Below are positions 1-8,659 of a DNA stretch of 64,000 nucleotides, in pieces. A program made the position numbers and the translations under genes. Below the pieces are notes generated by a model, which saw only the letters and a list, made by a program, of their open reading frames with translations, made no database searches and was not told where the DNA came from. Position 1 is the stretch's first letter. Every line of letters starts with the position of its first letter. This DNA is from an uncultured Polaribacter sp. (GTDB lineage Bacteria; Bacteroidota; Bacteroidia; Flavobacteriales; Flavobacteriaceae), in assembly GCA_943788865.1 (NCBI GenBank), contig CALSRX010000005.1, positions 337,331 through 401,330 of the forward strand, given 5' to 3'.

Positions 1-1409
1 ACAGATTCTATATTATTTGTTGCATCTAATGTAAACTCTATAGAGCTACATTCTTGTTTGGTGATGGTTTCTAACAAACCTTCTTCATTTCTATTATAAT
101 ACACAACTTCTGCATTTCCTTTGACTAAAAAATGTTTGAGTTTACCGTCGATAAATTTCCCGTACATATTTCTACCTTTAATTTGATTGTAAGTTGCAAC
201 ACCATCAATTATAGTGTCTAGTTGCACAATTAAGGCGTTGTTTAAAATCTTAAGAGAATCTAATTTGTCGGTTTCTGTATTGTTTAATAGTTGAATGCTA
301 TCACCTGTAATCTGATTTTTTCCTGACCATAAAATCGGATTTTTAAAGAGCCTTGTTAATCCTGTTGTTTGATTCATATGAATAGAGTCGGCTTTTCCTT
401 GCAAGTCAGATTTAAAGATTTTTACGTCGTGATAAATTCGCATGATTCTCTTTTCTGGTTTACCTGTAACCAATAAAGTATCTCCATGGATGTACAACGA
501 ATCTTTTTCTATCAAAGAAATAGCAACGGCTCTGTCTACAATATAAACCGAATCTTTTAGTTCAAAAAACTCAGCATAATTCCCTTTTGCAATAAAGTTC
601 TGAATGGTGTCTATCACTTTAATATTATTGGTGGCAGAAGCAAACCCTTTAAATTTATCGTAATACAAACTATCACCTTCAATAGTTTTATCAGTATAGA
701 AAATTTTTGAGTTTTTTACAAAATGAGAAATCTCTGATTTGGTGTTGTAAAATCCTTTTTCGGTATAAATGGTATTGTCTTTTCCTTTGATGGTAGATGG
801 TCCATACAAATAGGCAATGGAAGAGTCTGTATAATAATCTAAATGATCTGATTCTAATACATGCTCTGGATTTGTAACCGTTACTCTTGTAGTGGCTGTA
901 AACTTCTTTTCGTTTAAAAAGTAGTTGCCTATTTTGCTTTTAAGGATATTGGTTTCGTCTATTATAATGGCATGATATTTATAAAATAACAACTGATTTT
1001 GTCTATCAAAATTTAAACTATCAGTAGTTAATGTCATTTTCGGGTCTTTCAACACCACGTTACCCCAAGACAAGGCTTTTTTGGTGTTTCCATCATAATC
1101 TACATAATTACTAGATTGGGTAATGGTATCTCCTTGTTTGATTAAAACATCTCCAAAAGCCTTTGCAAAATTTCTTTTTTTATAAAGAATTACTCGCTTT
1201 GCAGTTAAAATAGCTCCATCGTGGTAAATTTCTACCAAACGATCCGCATCTTTAGTTAAAATAGTTGCTCCAGGATACTTCTCTTCATCTATTGTGCTAA
1301 CACCTGCATAAATAATTTTTATCTTTTTAGCCTCTTGAGAAAAGCTAGCAAAATAGGTGATGAGTAAACTGAATAAAATAATTTTTTTCAACCGAAATCT
1401 AATTTTCAA
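1..1409 (-). CDS. OstA-like (LptA/LptD-N family) protein, 3' end cut by window edge
   Basis: The frame is open from the left edge to a stop at 1437-1439. About 469 codons are visible and the C-terminus lies outside the window. A short hydrophobic leader (LKKIILFSLLITYFASFSQ) is followed by repeated beta-strand-like units with phrases such as GDVLIKQGDTI, SWGNVVLKD and AVVYY-type strands. This is the pattern of flavobacterial OstA-like proteins, which belong to the periplasmic lipopolysaccharide-transport fold family. No ATG or GTG occurs near the signal peptide. The usable starts are TTG codons at 1412, 1409 or 1391, and I chose 1409 because it gives a basic n-region (KIRFRLKK). The gene follows the RIC remnant and purA on the same strand, but the purA terminator lies between them. 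The family call is from recognised style and signal peptide; the exact start is uncertain. Confidence 0.75.
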   Translation of the reverse strand, partial: MKIRFRLKKIILFSLLITYFASFSQEAKKIKIIYAGVSTIDEEKYPGATILTKDADRLVEIYHDGAILTAKRVILYKKRNFAKAFGDVLIKQGDTITQSSNYVDYDGNTKKALSWGNVVLKDPKMTLTTDSLNFDRQNQLLFYKYHAIIIDETNILKSKIGNYFLNEKKFTATTRVTVTNPEHVLESDHLDYYTDSSIAYLYGPSTIKGKDNTIYTEKGFYNTKSEISHFVKNSKIFYTDKTIEGDSLYYDKFKGFASATNNIKVIDTIQNFIAKGNYAEFFELKDSVYIVDRAVAISLIEKDSLYIHGDTLLVTGKPEKRIMRIYHDVKIFKSDLQGKADSIHMNQTTGLTRLFKNPILWSGKNQITGDSIQLLNNTETDKLDSLKILNNALIVQLDTIIDGVATYNQIKGRNMYGKFIDGKLKHFLVKGNAEVVYYNRNEEGLLETITKQECSSIEFTLDATNNIES

Positions 1410-1465
1410 CAAAAATAGTGAAAAGATTACGGCTTCTTATTAAAGAAAAGTGAAATTTACACAAA

Positions 1466-1771
1466 CTACAAACGCGATTCTATATATCTGGCTTTCGGAA
1501 ACAAAATGTTGTTTTCTAAATGTACATGTTGATGCAAGTCATCTTCAAATTCTTTTAGTTTTGCGTACAATGCTTTAAAAGTATTACACGCATCTTCTGG
1601 AGTTTGATATGCATTTGTCAATTTTGAGATGCGTTTAAAAATGTCTCCAGCATGGTCATGATCTTCTTCCATCATTTGTATTGGGTTATTTACCGAATCA
1701 AAATATGGCTTTTCTATTTTTGTATGTTCTCTTTTAGCTCTTAGTAATTTTTTTATAAAAGGAAAAAGCAT
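1466..1771 (-). pseudogene. C-terminal remnant of an iron-sulfur cluster repair di-iron protein (RIC/ScdA/YtfE)
   Basis: The 101-residue frame matches the second half of the hemerythrin-like domain of RIC proteins. It starts with LFPFIKKL, which in full proteins lies mid-domain after a metal-binding His/Glu pair. It continues with EEDHDHAGDIFKRI and ends with LHQHVHLENNILFPKA. Full RIC proteins are about 220-245 residues, with an N-terminal DUF542 carrying a Cys-Cys motif and the first His ligands; all of that is missing. The only ATG (1771) lies inside the terminator hairpin of purA, and a stop (1820-1822) closes the frame just upstream. Intact RIC repairs iron-sulfur clusters damaged by nitric oxide or oxidants, but this fragment lacks half of the di-iron ligands. 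Either a deletion has joined purA to the tail of the gene, or a short protein is made from an odd start. Confidence 0.75.
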
Positions 1772-1793
1772 CTTAATTTTAAGATGCTTTTTT
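1763..1793 (-). terminator. Terminator of purA, also symmetrical for the other strand
   Basis: The stem GCATCTTA/TAAGATGC (1768-1775 and 1780-1787) has a 4-base loop and is flanked by an A-run and a T-run. It lies 23 bases after the purA stop. The in-frame ATG of the RIC remnant is part of this stem. Confidence 0.85.
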
Positions 1794-1815
1794 ACATATA
1801 TAATGTTTAGATTGT

Positions 1816-3087
1816 TTATCTAACAATTGTTTGTTTTCTGTCTGGACCTACTGAAACTATTTTAACAGGCACGCCAGTTTCTTTTTCTATAAAAGCAACA
1901 TAGTCTAGTAAATTTTGTGGCAATTGATCTGCGCTGGTCATTTTAGTTAAATCTTCTTTCCAACCTTTAAATTCAGAGTAGTTTACTGAAACATTTTCTG
2001 GCTCAATATTATAAGGTAAATATGAAATTTCTTTTCCTTTATAATTGTAAGAGGTACATACTTTTAAAGTGTCAAATCCAGATAAAACATCACCTTTCAT
2101 CATCATTAATTGAGTTACCCCATTCACATCTACAGCATATTTTAAAGCCACTAAATCTAGCCAACCACAACGTCTTGGTCTTCCTGTAGTAGCACCAAAC
2201 TCATGTCCAACTTTTGCCATTGTCGCTCCATCTTTATCAAACAATTCAGTTGGAAAAGGACCAGAACCCACACGAGTAGTATAGGCTTTGAAAATTCCGA
2301 ATACATCTCCGATTCTGTTTGGAGCAACTCCTAAACCAGTACATGCACCTGCGGCAGTTGTGTTTGATGAAGTTACAAATGGATAGGTTCCAAAATCTAT
2401 ATCTAACAAAGAGCCTTGAGCTCCTTCTGCTAAGATGGTTTTTTTATCTTTGATGGCTTGATTTAAAAACTCTTCACTATCTATAATTTGTAAGGTTTTT
2501 AACTTGTCAATTCCTCTGCGGAACTCAGCCTCTAATTCTTTTAAATTGTATTCAATTTGAACATCAAAAAAGTTCAACATTTTTATATGCTTTTCTGTTA
2601 AAGCATCATATTTGTCTTTCCAATTTTCCAATTCTAAATCTCCAACACGCATACCGTTTCTACCCGTTTTATCCATGTATGTTGGACCAATTCCTTTTAG
2701 TGTAGAACCAATTTTTGCTTTTCCTTTAGAAGTTTCTGAAGCAGCGTCTAACAATCTATGAGTAGGTAATATTAAGTGTGCTTTTCTAGAAATCAACAAT
2801 TTAGAAGTATAATCGATATTATGTTTGTCTAAATTCTCTAACTCTTTTTTAAAGATTACAGGATCTATTACAACACCGTTTCCAACAACATTTAGAGCTG
2901 TTTTATGAAAAATTCCAGACGGAATAGTGTGTAATACATGTTTAAATCCGTCGAAAATTAAAGTATGCCCTGCATTTGGTCCACCTTGAAAACGAGCAAT
3001 GATATCGTATTTAGATGTTAGCACGTCTACAATTTTTCCTTTCCCTTCATCTCCCCATTGCAATCCTAGTAATAAATCTACTGCCAT
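1816..3087 (-). CDS. purA: Adenylosuccinate synthetase
   Basis: This 423-residue protein has the usual length for PurA. The N-terminal GTP-binding loop is QWGDEGKGKIVD, followed by GGPNAGHT, the substrate segment IGPTYMDKTGRNGMR, and the C-terminal GRPRRCGWLD and GPDRKQTI blocks. It joins IMP and aspartate using GTP, the first step from IMP to AMP in the cytoplasm. It lies 26 bases after the Fur-family gene on the same strand, so the two are probably co-transcribed. A strong hairpin terminator follows. Confidence 0.98.
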   Translation of the reverse strand: MAVDLLLGLQWGDEGKGKIVDVLTSKYDIIARFQGGPNAGHTLIFDGFKHVLHTIPSGIFHKTALNVVGNGVVIDPVIFKKELENLDKHNIDYTSKLLISRKAHLILPTHRLLDAASETSKGKAKIGSTLKGIGPTYMDKTGRNGMRVGDLELENWKDKYDALTEKHIKMLNFFDVQIEYNLKELEAEFRRGIDKLKTLQIIDSEEFLNQAIKDKKTILAEGAQGSLLDIDFGTYPFVTSSNTTAAGACTGLGVAPNRIGDVFGIFKAYTTRVGSGPFPTELFDKDGATMAKVGHEFGATTGRPRRCGWLDLVALKYAVDVNGVTQLMMMKGDVLSGFDTLKVCTSYNYKGKEISYLPYNIEPENVSVNYSEFKGWKEDLTKMTSADQLPQNLLDYVAFIEKETGVPVKIVSVGPDRKQTIVR

Positions 3088-3113
3088 TAGTTGTTGTTAA
3101 TTGTGTTGTTAGT

Positions 3114-3560
3114 TTATTTCGTTTGTTTTTTTGTACCGTAAAAATAGAGTGAATGATTGTGAATATCAATATCAAAAACTTCTTCTATTGTTTTTTTGAT
3201 AACCTGAATTCTTGGATCACAAAATTCTTTTACTTCTCCTGTATCCGTTAAAATGACATGATCGTGTTGTTTGTCAAAATAACTTTTTTCATAATGAGCC
3301 ATGCTTTGACCACCAAACTGATGTTTTCTAACCAACCCACAATCTAATAATATATCTATAGTGTTGTATAAAGTGGCTCTACTTACTCGGTAATTTTTAT
3401 TTTTCATATTGATATATAAAGATTCTATATCAAAATGCTCCTCTAAATCATAAATCTCTCGAAGGATAGCATATCTTTCTGGAGTTTTTCTATGTTTTTT
3501 AGATTCTAAAAATGTAGTAAAAACATTTTTTACAATGTCTTGATTTTCTTTTGTACCCAT
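3114..3560 (-). CDS. Fur-family transcriptional regulator
   Basis: This 148-residue protein has the winged-helix layout of the Fur/PerR family: [13 protein letters not shown], then the recognition helix [20 protein letters not shown], then a dimerisation half with [18 protein letters not shown]. Residues consistent with the regulatory metal site are visible (HFDIESLY and the HDH pair). The CxxC pairs that hold structural zinc in many Fur proteins are absent, and only isolated cysteines remain. The regulated metal or signal cannot be told. A TAAATTTG promoter element lies at 3590-3583, about 23 bases before the ATG. purA follows 26 bases downstream and probably shares the transcript. Confidence 0.93.
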   Translation of the reverse strand: MGTKENQDIVKNVFTTFLESKKHRKTPERYAILREIYDLEEHFDIESLYINMKNKNYRVSRATLYNTIDILLDCGLVRKHQFGGQSMAHYEKSYFDKQHDHVILTDTGEVKEFCDPRIQVIKKTIEEVFDIDIHNHSLYFYGTKKQTK

Positions 3561-3582
3561 TTTTCTGAATTTACCGAAACGA

Positions 3583-3590
3583 CAAATTTA
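3583..3590 (-). promoter_or_regulatory. TAnnTTTG promoter element of the Fur-type gene
   Basis: TAAATTTG reads on the minus strand and matches the Bacteroidota -7 element TAnnTTTG. It predicts a short leader before the ATG at 3560. No clear -33 TTTG is seen. Confidence 0.5.
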
Positions 3591-3633
3591 AGGTTATTTA
3601 TCAATATAATTTAGCTTTTTATACAACTAATAT

Positions 3634-5850
3634 TTACATTGTATTAACACGTTCAATTTTTTGTATACCGTCTACTTTTTTAATGTTAGAAATTAGCTTG
3701 CTTAACTGTGTTTTGTTTTTAACACTAATAGAAATTTTACCTTCAAAAACACCATGATCTCCAGAGATATTTATGTTGTGTATATACACATCCATTGTGT
3801 TAGAGATGATACGTGTTAAGTTATTTACAATTCCTTTTTTATCATTTCCACTTACTTTTAAAATGGCAGTAAATTCTTGTTTAGAAGAATCTATCCACGT
3901 TGCTTTTAAAACTCTATAGGCGTAATTTGACTGCATTGAAATTGCATTTGGACAATCTTTTTTATGCACCTTAATTCCGTCGTTTATGGTTAAAAAACCA
4001 AACACTTTATCTCCCGGTATAGGATTGCAACATTTAGAAAGCGTATATTCTAATTTTTCATCTTCATTTCCAAAAACCAGTGCATCAAATTTGTTTGTAA
4101 CTTCTTCTTTGTCAAAGTTTTCTTTGTTAGGAGAGCGTTTTAGTCGATTCTTAAAAAAGCTTATAAAAGCATTGTTTTTTTGACCGACAAAAGCTTTTAA
4201 TTGTTTGTTATCTATTGCACCATTTCCTATTCGATAAAACAAATCAAAACTTGTTTTTAACGAAAAATACGATGCCATTTCATTCACAACTCGATCATTT
4301 AATGTAATTTTTAAATGACGTAACTTCCGAATTAAAATAGCCTTTCCTTCTTCGGCAATATTTTTTTCTTCTTCTTTTAATGCTGCTTTAATTTTGGTTC
4401 TTGCACGAGCAGTCATCACAAAATCTAACCATCTAATATTGGGTTTGTTTACAGAAGATGTTTGTACTTCTACATGATCACCACTTTTTAACTCGTGACT
4501 TAGTGGAACTAATTTTCCGTTGACTTTTGCACCTCTACATTTTAAACCCACATCTGTATGAACAGAGAAAGCAAAATCTAGTGCCGACGCTCCTTTTGGC
4601 AAAGATTTTAAATCTCCAAGAGGGGTGAAGACAAAAATTTCTTTAGAGTATAAGTTTAGTTTAAAATCTTCTACAAAATCTACAGCATCTGTACTTTGAT
4701 TTTCTAGAGTTTCTTTTAATTTATTTAGCCAAGTATCTAATCCATTTTCTTTTTCTTTTCCTTGTTTGTATTTAAAGTGTGCTGCATATCCTTTTTCAGC
4801 AATTTCATCCATTCTTTCTGAACGAATTTGCACTTCTACCCATTTACTATCAGGTCCAATAACGGTAATATGCAGTGCTTCGTAGCCTGTAGATTTAGGT
4901 TGAGAAATCCAATCTCTTAAACGAGAAGGGTTGGGTTTAAAGAAATCTGTTACAATAGAATATATTTTCCAAGCATCAAATTTTTCATCCACAGATTTGG
5001 GTTTAAAAATAATACGAATGGCAAATTTGTCATACACTTCTTCAAAGGAAACATTTTGCTTCAACATTTTTCTACGGATAGAAAAAATGGATTTACTTCG
5101 TCCTTTAATTTGATACTCAAAATCTTCTTTTTGTAAACCTTCGTGCAATATATCCTCAAAAGTATCTATATATTTTTGCTGCTCTTCTTTACTCTCTTTT
5201 ATTTTACTTAAAATGTCAGCATATACTTCTGGTTCTGTGTATTTTAAACCTAAGTCTTCAAGTTCGGTTTTAATATTATATAAGCCTAATCGATGTGCTA
5301 AAGGTGCATAAATATATAAGGTTTCTGATGCAATTTTAACTTGTTTGTTTTCTGGCATCGAATCCATAGTTTGCATATTATGCAAACGGTCTGCAATTTT
5401 TATCAGAATAACACGTACATCATCATTTAAAGTCAGTAGCATTTTTCTGAAATTCTCTGCCTGTATAGATGAATCTTGCCCTTTATTTAGTCGAGAAATT
5501 TTTGTCAGCCCACTCACAATTCGAGCAATGTTTTGTCCAAACAAACGCTCCATGTCTTCAATGGTATAATAGGTGTCTTCTACAACATCGTGTAATAATG
5601 CTGCAGCAATAGAGGTAGCACCCAAACCAATTTCGTAAGCCACAATTTTTGCAACTGCAATAGGGTGGTAGATATAAGGTTCTCCAGACTTTCTTCGCTG
5701 ATCTGAATGTGCTTCAACAGACAACTCAAAAGCAGCGCGAATTAGCTTTTTATCTTGAGTAGATAAAGTTTGATACGTTCCTTTTAACAAGTCTTTATAT
5801 CGCTTAGATATTTCCTTGTTTTCTTCTTCTATGGTTGCCGAATACATCAT
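3634..5850 (-). CDS. Bifunctional (p)ppGpp synthetase/hydrolase, RelA/SpoT family
   Basis: This 738-residue protein has the full long-Rel architecture. Residues about 45-200 form an HD hydrolase domain with HPIAVAKIV and the intact LLHDVVEDT metal motif. Residues about 245-365 form the synthetase, with RIIFKPKS and the YEALH motif. A TGS domain follows (about 405-465, VFTPLGDLKSLPKGASALDFAF). The C-terminal ACT domain begins near TAILKVSGNDKKGIV. Since both catalytic motifs are present, it should both make and degrade (p)ppGpp, as the single long Rel of many Bacteroidota does. It lies 73 bases upstream of the Fur-type gene. Confidence 0.97.
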   Translation of the reverse strand: MMYSATIEEENKEISKRYKDLLKGTYQTLSTQDKKLIRAAFELSVEAHSDQRRKSGEPYIYHPIAVAKIVAYEIGLGATSIAAALLHDVVEDTYYTIEDMERLFGQNIARIVSGLTKISRLNKGQDSSIQAENFRKMLLTLNDDVRVILIKIADRLHNMQTMDSMPENKQVKIASETLYIYAPLAHRLGLYNIKTELEDLGLKYTEPEVYADILSKIKESKEEQQKYIDTFEDILHEGLQKEDFEYQIKGRSKSIFSIRRKMLKQNVSFEEVYDKFAIRIIFKPKSVDEKFDAWKIYSIVTDFFKPNPSRLRDWISQPKSTGYEALHITVIGPDSKWVEVQIRSERMDEIAEKGYAAHFKYKQGKEKENGLDTWLNKLKETLENQSTDAVDFVEDFKLNLYSKEIFVFTPLGDLKSLPKGASALDFAFSVHTDVGLKCRGAKVNGKLVPLSHELKSGDHVEVQTSSVNKPNIRWLDFVMTARARTKIKAALKEEEKNIAEEGKAILIRKLRHLKITLNDRVVNEMASYFSLKTSFDLFYRIGNGAIDNKQLKAFVGQKNNAFISFFKNRLKRSPNKENFDKEEVTNKFDALVFGNEDEKLEYTLSKCCNPIPGDKVFGFLTINDGIKVHKKDCPNAISMQSNYAYRVLKATWIDSSKQEFTAILKVSGNDKKGIVNNLTRIISNTMDVYIHNINISGDHGVFEGKISISVKNKTQLSKLISNIKKVDGIQKIERVNTM

Positions 5851-5912
5851 TACTTAAAAGTAAAACAAATAATGAACTGCGCAAAGTTTTTTTACCTTTT
5901 TGATGCGTACAA

Positions 5913-7145
5913 TTATTTATTTAAATTTTGCACACGCTGCAATAAGGTAGGATGAGAATAATTCATAAATACATAGGCTGGATGTGGCGTTAAATTACTC
6001 AAACTATTTTTTGATAGTTTTTTTAATGAAGAAACTAAGGGCTGTGCAGCAAAAGTTTCCTTAGCGTAATTATCTGCTTGGTATTCAAACTTTCTAGAAA
6101 GGATGTTCATAAACAATCCTGTAATCTCTGATATTGGTGAATATAAAATTCCGAATACAATCAATCCAACATGAAAACTAGGAGTGGTAATGTTTAGAGC
6201 TTCAGAAAATATGGGTAAACTCACAAAGATTGATAAAAGCCAAAAGGTGAATCCTGTTAATAGGATAGAGGAGAACAAGTTAACAATAATATGTTTGCGT
6301 TTATAATGACCCACTTCATGTGCCAAGACAGCAACAATTTCATCTGTTTCTAAATCATTTATCAAGGTGTCATACAGCGTAATTCTTTTTTGAGAACCAA
6401 ACCCAGAAAAATAAGCATTTGCTTTTGTAGAACGTTTTGAACCATCAATTACAAAAATATTTTTCAATGTAAACCCCACTTTTGTAGCATACTTTTCAAT
6501 GGCTGTTTTCAATTCTCCATCTTCTAAAGGAGTTTGTTTATTAAATAATGGAACAATCAACTTTGCATAAAATAAATTCATTAACAAAGAAAACACAGCA
6601 ACTAGTGCCCAAGCATAGATCCAAAAATGAACTCCAGTAAATTGATAAAACCATATAATCAAGGCTAAAATTCCGCCACCAAGTAGCGCTGTCATCAATA
6701 ATCCTTTGATTTTATCAACGATAAAGGTTTTTAGAGTGGTTTTATTAAATCCAAATTTCTCTTCAATCACAAAGGTTTTGTAATATGAAAAAGGAGTGTT
6801 GATGATGTCTGAGCCAATGATGATAATTCCGAAGAATAATAGTGCAATCACAATAGTATTTGAACTATAACTTCTAGCTAGATCATCTACAAATTTAAAT
6901 CCATCAAAAAAGAAAAAAGATAGTGTTAGTAGTAAAGAGAAAAGCCCTGTTATGTTTGAAAACTTGGCGTTTGTCTTTTTATAGGCCTGCGATTTTTCGT
7001 ACTCCTCTTTTTCATATACGTCTTCTAATTCAGTCGGAATGGCATCATCAAAGTGTTTAGCGTTTAAAAAATCTAGTATTTTATCAACGATAAAATTGAT
7101 AATAAGAATGGCAATTAAAATGTAAAATAAAGTAGTTGATGTCAT
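5913..7145 (-). CDS. M48 family metallopeptidase (Ste24/CAAX protease type)
   Basis: This 410-residue membrane protease has several hydrophobic segments: one at the N-terminus (FYILIAILIINFIV), others around residues 65-200, and a pair after the active site. The zinc motif is HEVGHYKRKH, and the downstream glutamate ligand lies in the SRKFEYQADNYA segment. Length and layout match Ste24-type M48 proteases, which in bacteria take part in membrane protein quality control. The gene precedes relA/spoT on the same strand with a 62-base gap. Confidence 0.95.
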   Translation of the reverse strand: MTSTTLFYILIAILIINFIVDKILDFLNAKHFDDAIPTELEDVYEKEEYEKSQAYKKTNAKFSNITGLFSLLLTLSFFFFDGFKFVDDLARSYSSNTIVIALLFFGIIIIGSDIINTPFSYYKTFVIEEKFGFNKTTLKTFIVDKIKGLLMTALLGGGILALIIWFYQFTGVHFWIYAWALVAVFSLLMNLFYAKLIVPLFNKQTPLEDGELKTAIEKYATKVGFTLKNIFVIDGSKRSTKANAYFSGFGSQKRITLYDTLINDLETDEIVAVLAHEVGHYKRKHIIVNLFSSILLTGFTFWLLSIFVSLPIFSEALNITTPSFHVGLIVFGILYSPISEITGLFMNILSRKFEYQADNYAKETFAAQPLVSSLKKLSKNSLSNLTPHPAYVFMNYSHPTLLQRVQNLNK

Positions 7146-7169
7146 AAATAATTCTATTGTGCAAATGTA

Positions 7170-7781
7170 TTACAAAATTGCTTTTCGAATATAAATCTCA
7201 GCAATAATAATATTTGGCACCCAACACAACCATGAAATGATGATATAAGCTTCGTTAAAAGGGATATTTAAAAGACTCGGTAAGGTAGGTAGCCATAATC
7301 TAAGTGTTACAGCAGCAAAGGTAAAAGCATAACTGCGAATCATCCATTTTCTATGGGCTTCAATTTTTTTCTTTTTGATAGATGTATAGGCATTGAATGT
7401 AGTATAAAACCATCCAATAGCTAAGAAAGAAAAACCAAGTTGAGAAACAATTCCGCCATTGGCATAAAAGGCAATATACAACCCAGTAATTGAACTCAAT
7501 AAAACAGCAATCACATAGATTTTTCCTAAAAGACGATGCAATTTTAATCGTTTAGCACGAATCCGTTTAGAAAACTGAGACCAACCAACCAATAATGAAA
7601 TTCCGTCAAAATAGATGTGGGTAAAAAACGCAATTCTCCACAATGTATTAGTTAAAAGACTTGCCGATTTTGAGCGAAGAAAACCTTCAGCTTCCATATC
7701 AACAATCATATATATCAATGGATAGATTCCTATACAAATTGAAAACACTGCAATAACCCAATATCTAATATTACTTTTCAT
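7170..7781 (-). CDS. DUF2306-type multi-pass membrane protein
   Basis: The frame is open to 7823, but a start at 7781 (MKSNIRYW) avoids overlap with the methyltransferase, whose stop is at 7792, and puts a transmembrane segment directly after the start. The 203-residue protein has about six hydrophobic segments and the pattern of the DUF2306 family: FFTHIYFDGISLLVG, HRLLGKIYVIAVLLSS, and HRKWMIRSYAFTFAAVTLR with conserved His and Arg residues. DUF2306 is a predicted membrane family of unknown function. The gene is probably translated from the same transcript as the methyltransferase, with a 10-base gap. Confidence 0.8.
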   Translation of the reverse strand: MKSNIRYWVIAVFSICIGIYPLIYMIVDMEAEGFLRSKSASLLTNTLWRIAFFTHIYFDGISLLVGWSQFSKRIRAKRLKLHRLLGKIYVIAVLLSSITGLYIAFYANGGIVSQLGFSFLAIGWFYTTFNAYTSIKKKKIEAHRKWMIRSYAFTFAAVTLRLWLPTLPSLLNIPFNEAYIIISWLCWVPNIIIAEIYIRKAIL

Positions 7782-7791
7782 AATTTTCTCA

Positions 7792-8595
7792 TTAATTAAA
7801 TCCTCGCTGACGTTTGGCTTCAAAAATTACAATCGCCGCAGCAACAGAAACATTCATGGAATCAATTTCACCTTGCATTGGTATGTAAATATTCTGTGTT
7901 GCTGCAATTCTCAATTCTTCTGACAGCCCAGTGTCTTCTGTTCCAACGATAATGGCAGTTGCTTTGGTGTAATCTTCTTGATGATATTCGTTTGAGTTTT
8001 GTAAAGTAGTTGCAAACGAATTGATTTTTTTTTCTTTTAAAAAAGTAATAATTTCTTCTGTTGTTCCTGTGGCAACTTGATTGGTAAATAAACATCCAAC
8101 ACTAGAACGAATGATGTTTGGGTTAAACATATCGGTCTTTGGATTTGCAATCAAAACGGCATCTAAATCTGCAGCATCTGCAGTTCTTAACAATGCGCCA
8201 ATATTACCAGGTTTTTCTGGTGCTTCTGCAATTAATAATAGTGGAGCACTAGTAGAAAATTGAATAGTATCTAATGAAAAATTCTTCGTTTTTGCCAAAG
8301 CTATAATTCCTTCTGTAGAATTTCTATAAGCTATTTTCTGATATACTTCTTTCGTAACAGAAATGATTTCTGTTGCTGAAGTTGAATAACTACTCAATAC
8401 ATTTTCAGTTATAAAATCATCACAAAACAGAAGAGTAGTAATGCTGTAATTTCCTTTTATAGCTAAAGAAATTTCGCGCTTTCCTTCAATAACAAACAAA
8501 CCATTTTTTTTTCGCTCACGAGATCTCTCTTGGAGTTTTAATATGTTTTTGATTGTAGAATTTTGAAAACTTTCAATGTGCTTCATATCCAACAA
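7792..8595 (-). CDS. RNA 2'-O-methyltransferase, SpoU/TrmH family
   Basis: This 267-residue protein has an N-terminal substrate-binding domain (RERKKNGLFVIEGKREI) and a C-terminal SPOUT domain with the three family motifs: PGNIGALLRTADAADLD, IIVGTEDTGLSEE, and IPMQGEIDSMNVSVAAAIV. It should methylate a ribose 2'-hydroxyl in rRNA or tRNA; the target cannot be told from sequence. It is followed by the DUF2306 gene. Confidence 0.94.
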   Translation of the reverse strand: MLDMKHIESFQNSTIKNILKLQERSRERKKNGLFVIEGKREISLAIKGNYSITTLLFCDDFITENVLSSYSTSATEIISVTKEVYQKIAYRNSTEGIIALAKTKNFSLDTIQFSTSAPLLLIAEAPEKPGNIGALLRTADAADLDAVLIANPKTDMFNPNIIRSSVGCLFTNQVATGTTEEIITFLKEKKINSFATTLQNSNEYHQEDYTKATAIIVGTEDTGLSEELRIAATQNIYIPMQGEIDSMNVSVAAAIVIFEAKRQRGFN

Positions 8596-8626
8596 ATGTA
8601 TTTATTTCATTTTAATTAAAAACAAT

Positions 8627-8658
8627 AAAAAAGGCTCTGAATTTTCAGAGCCTTTTTT
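8627..8658 (-). terminator. Terminator of the amidohydrolase operon
   Basis: The stem GGCTCTGA/TCAGAGCC (8633-8640 and 8645-8652) has loop ATTT, with A- and T-runs on both sides. It lies just after the stop at 8660 of the minus-strand amidohydrolase. Confidence 0.85.
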
Positions 8659-8659
8659 G

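Noticed and set aside
3986..5569. Plus-strand open frames inside the RelA/SpoT gene
   Set aside because: They are shadows of a clear 738-codon gene on the other strand and show no family features.
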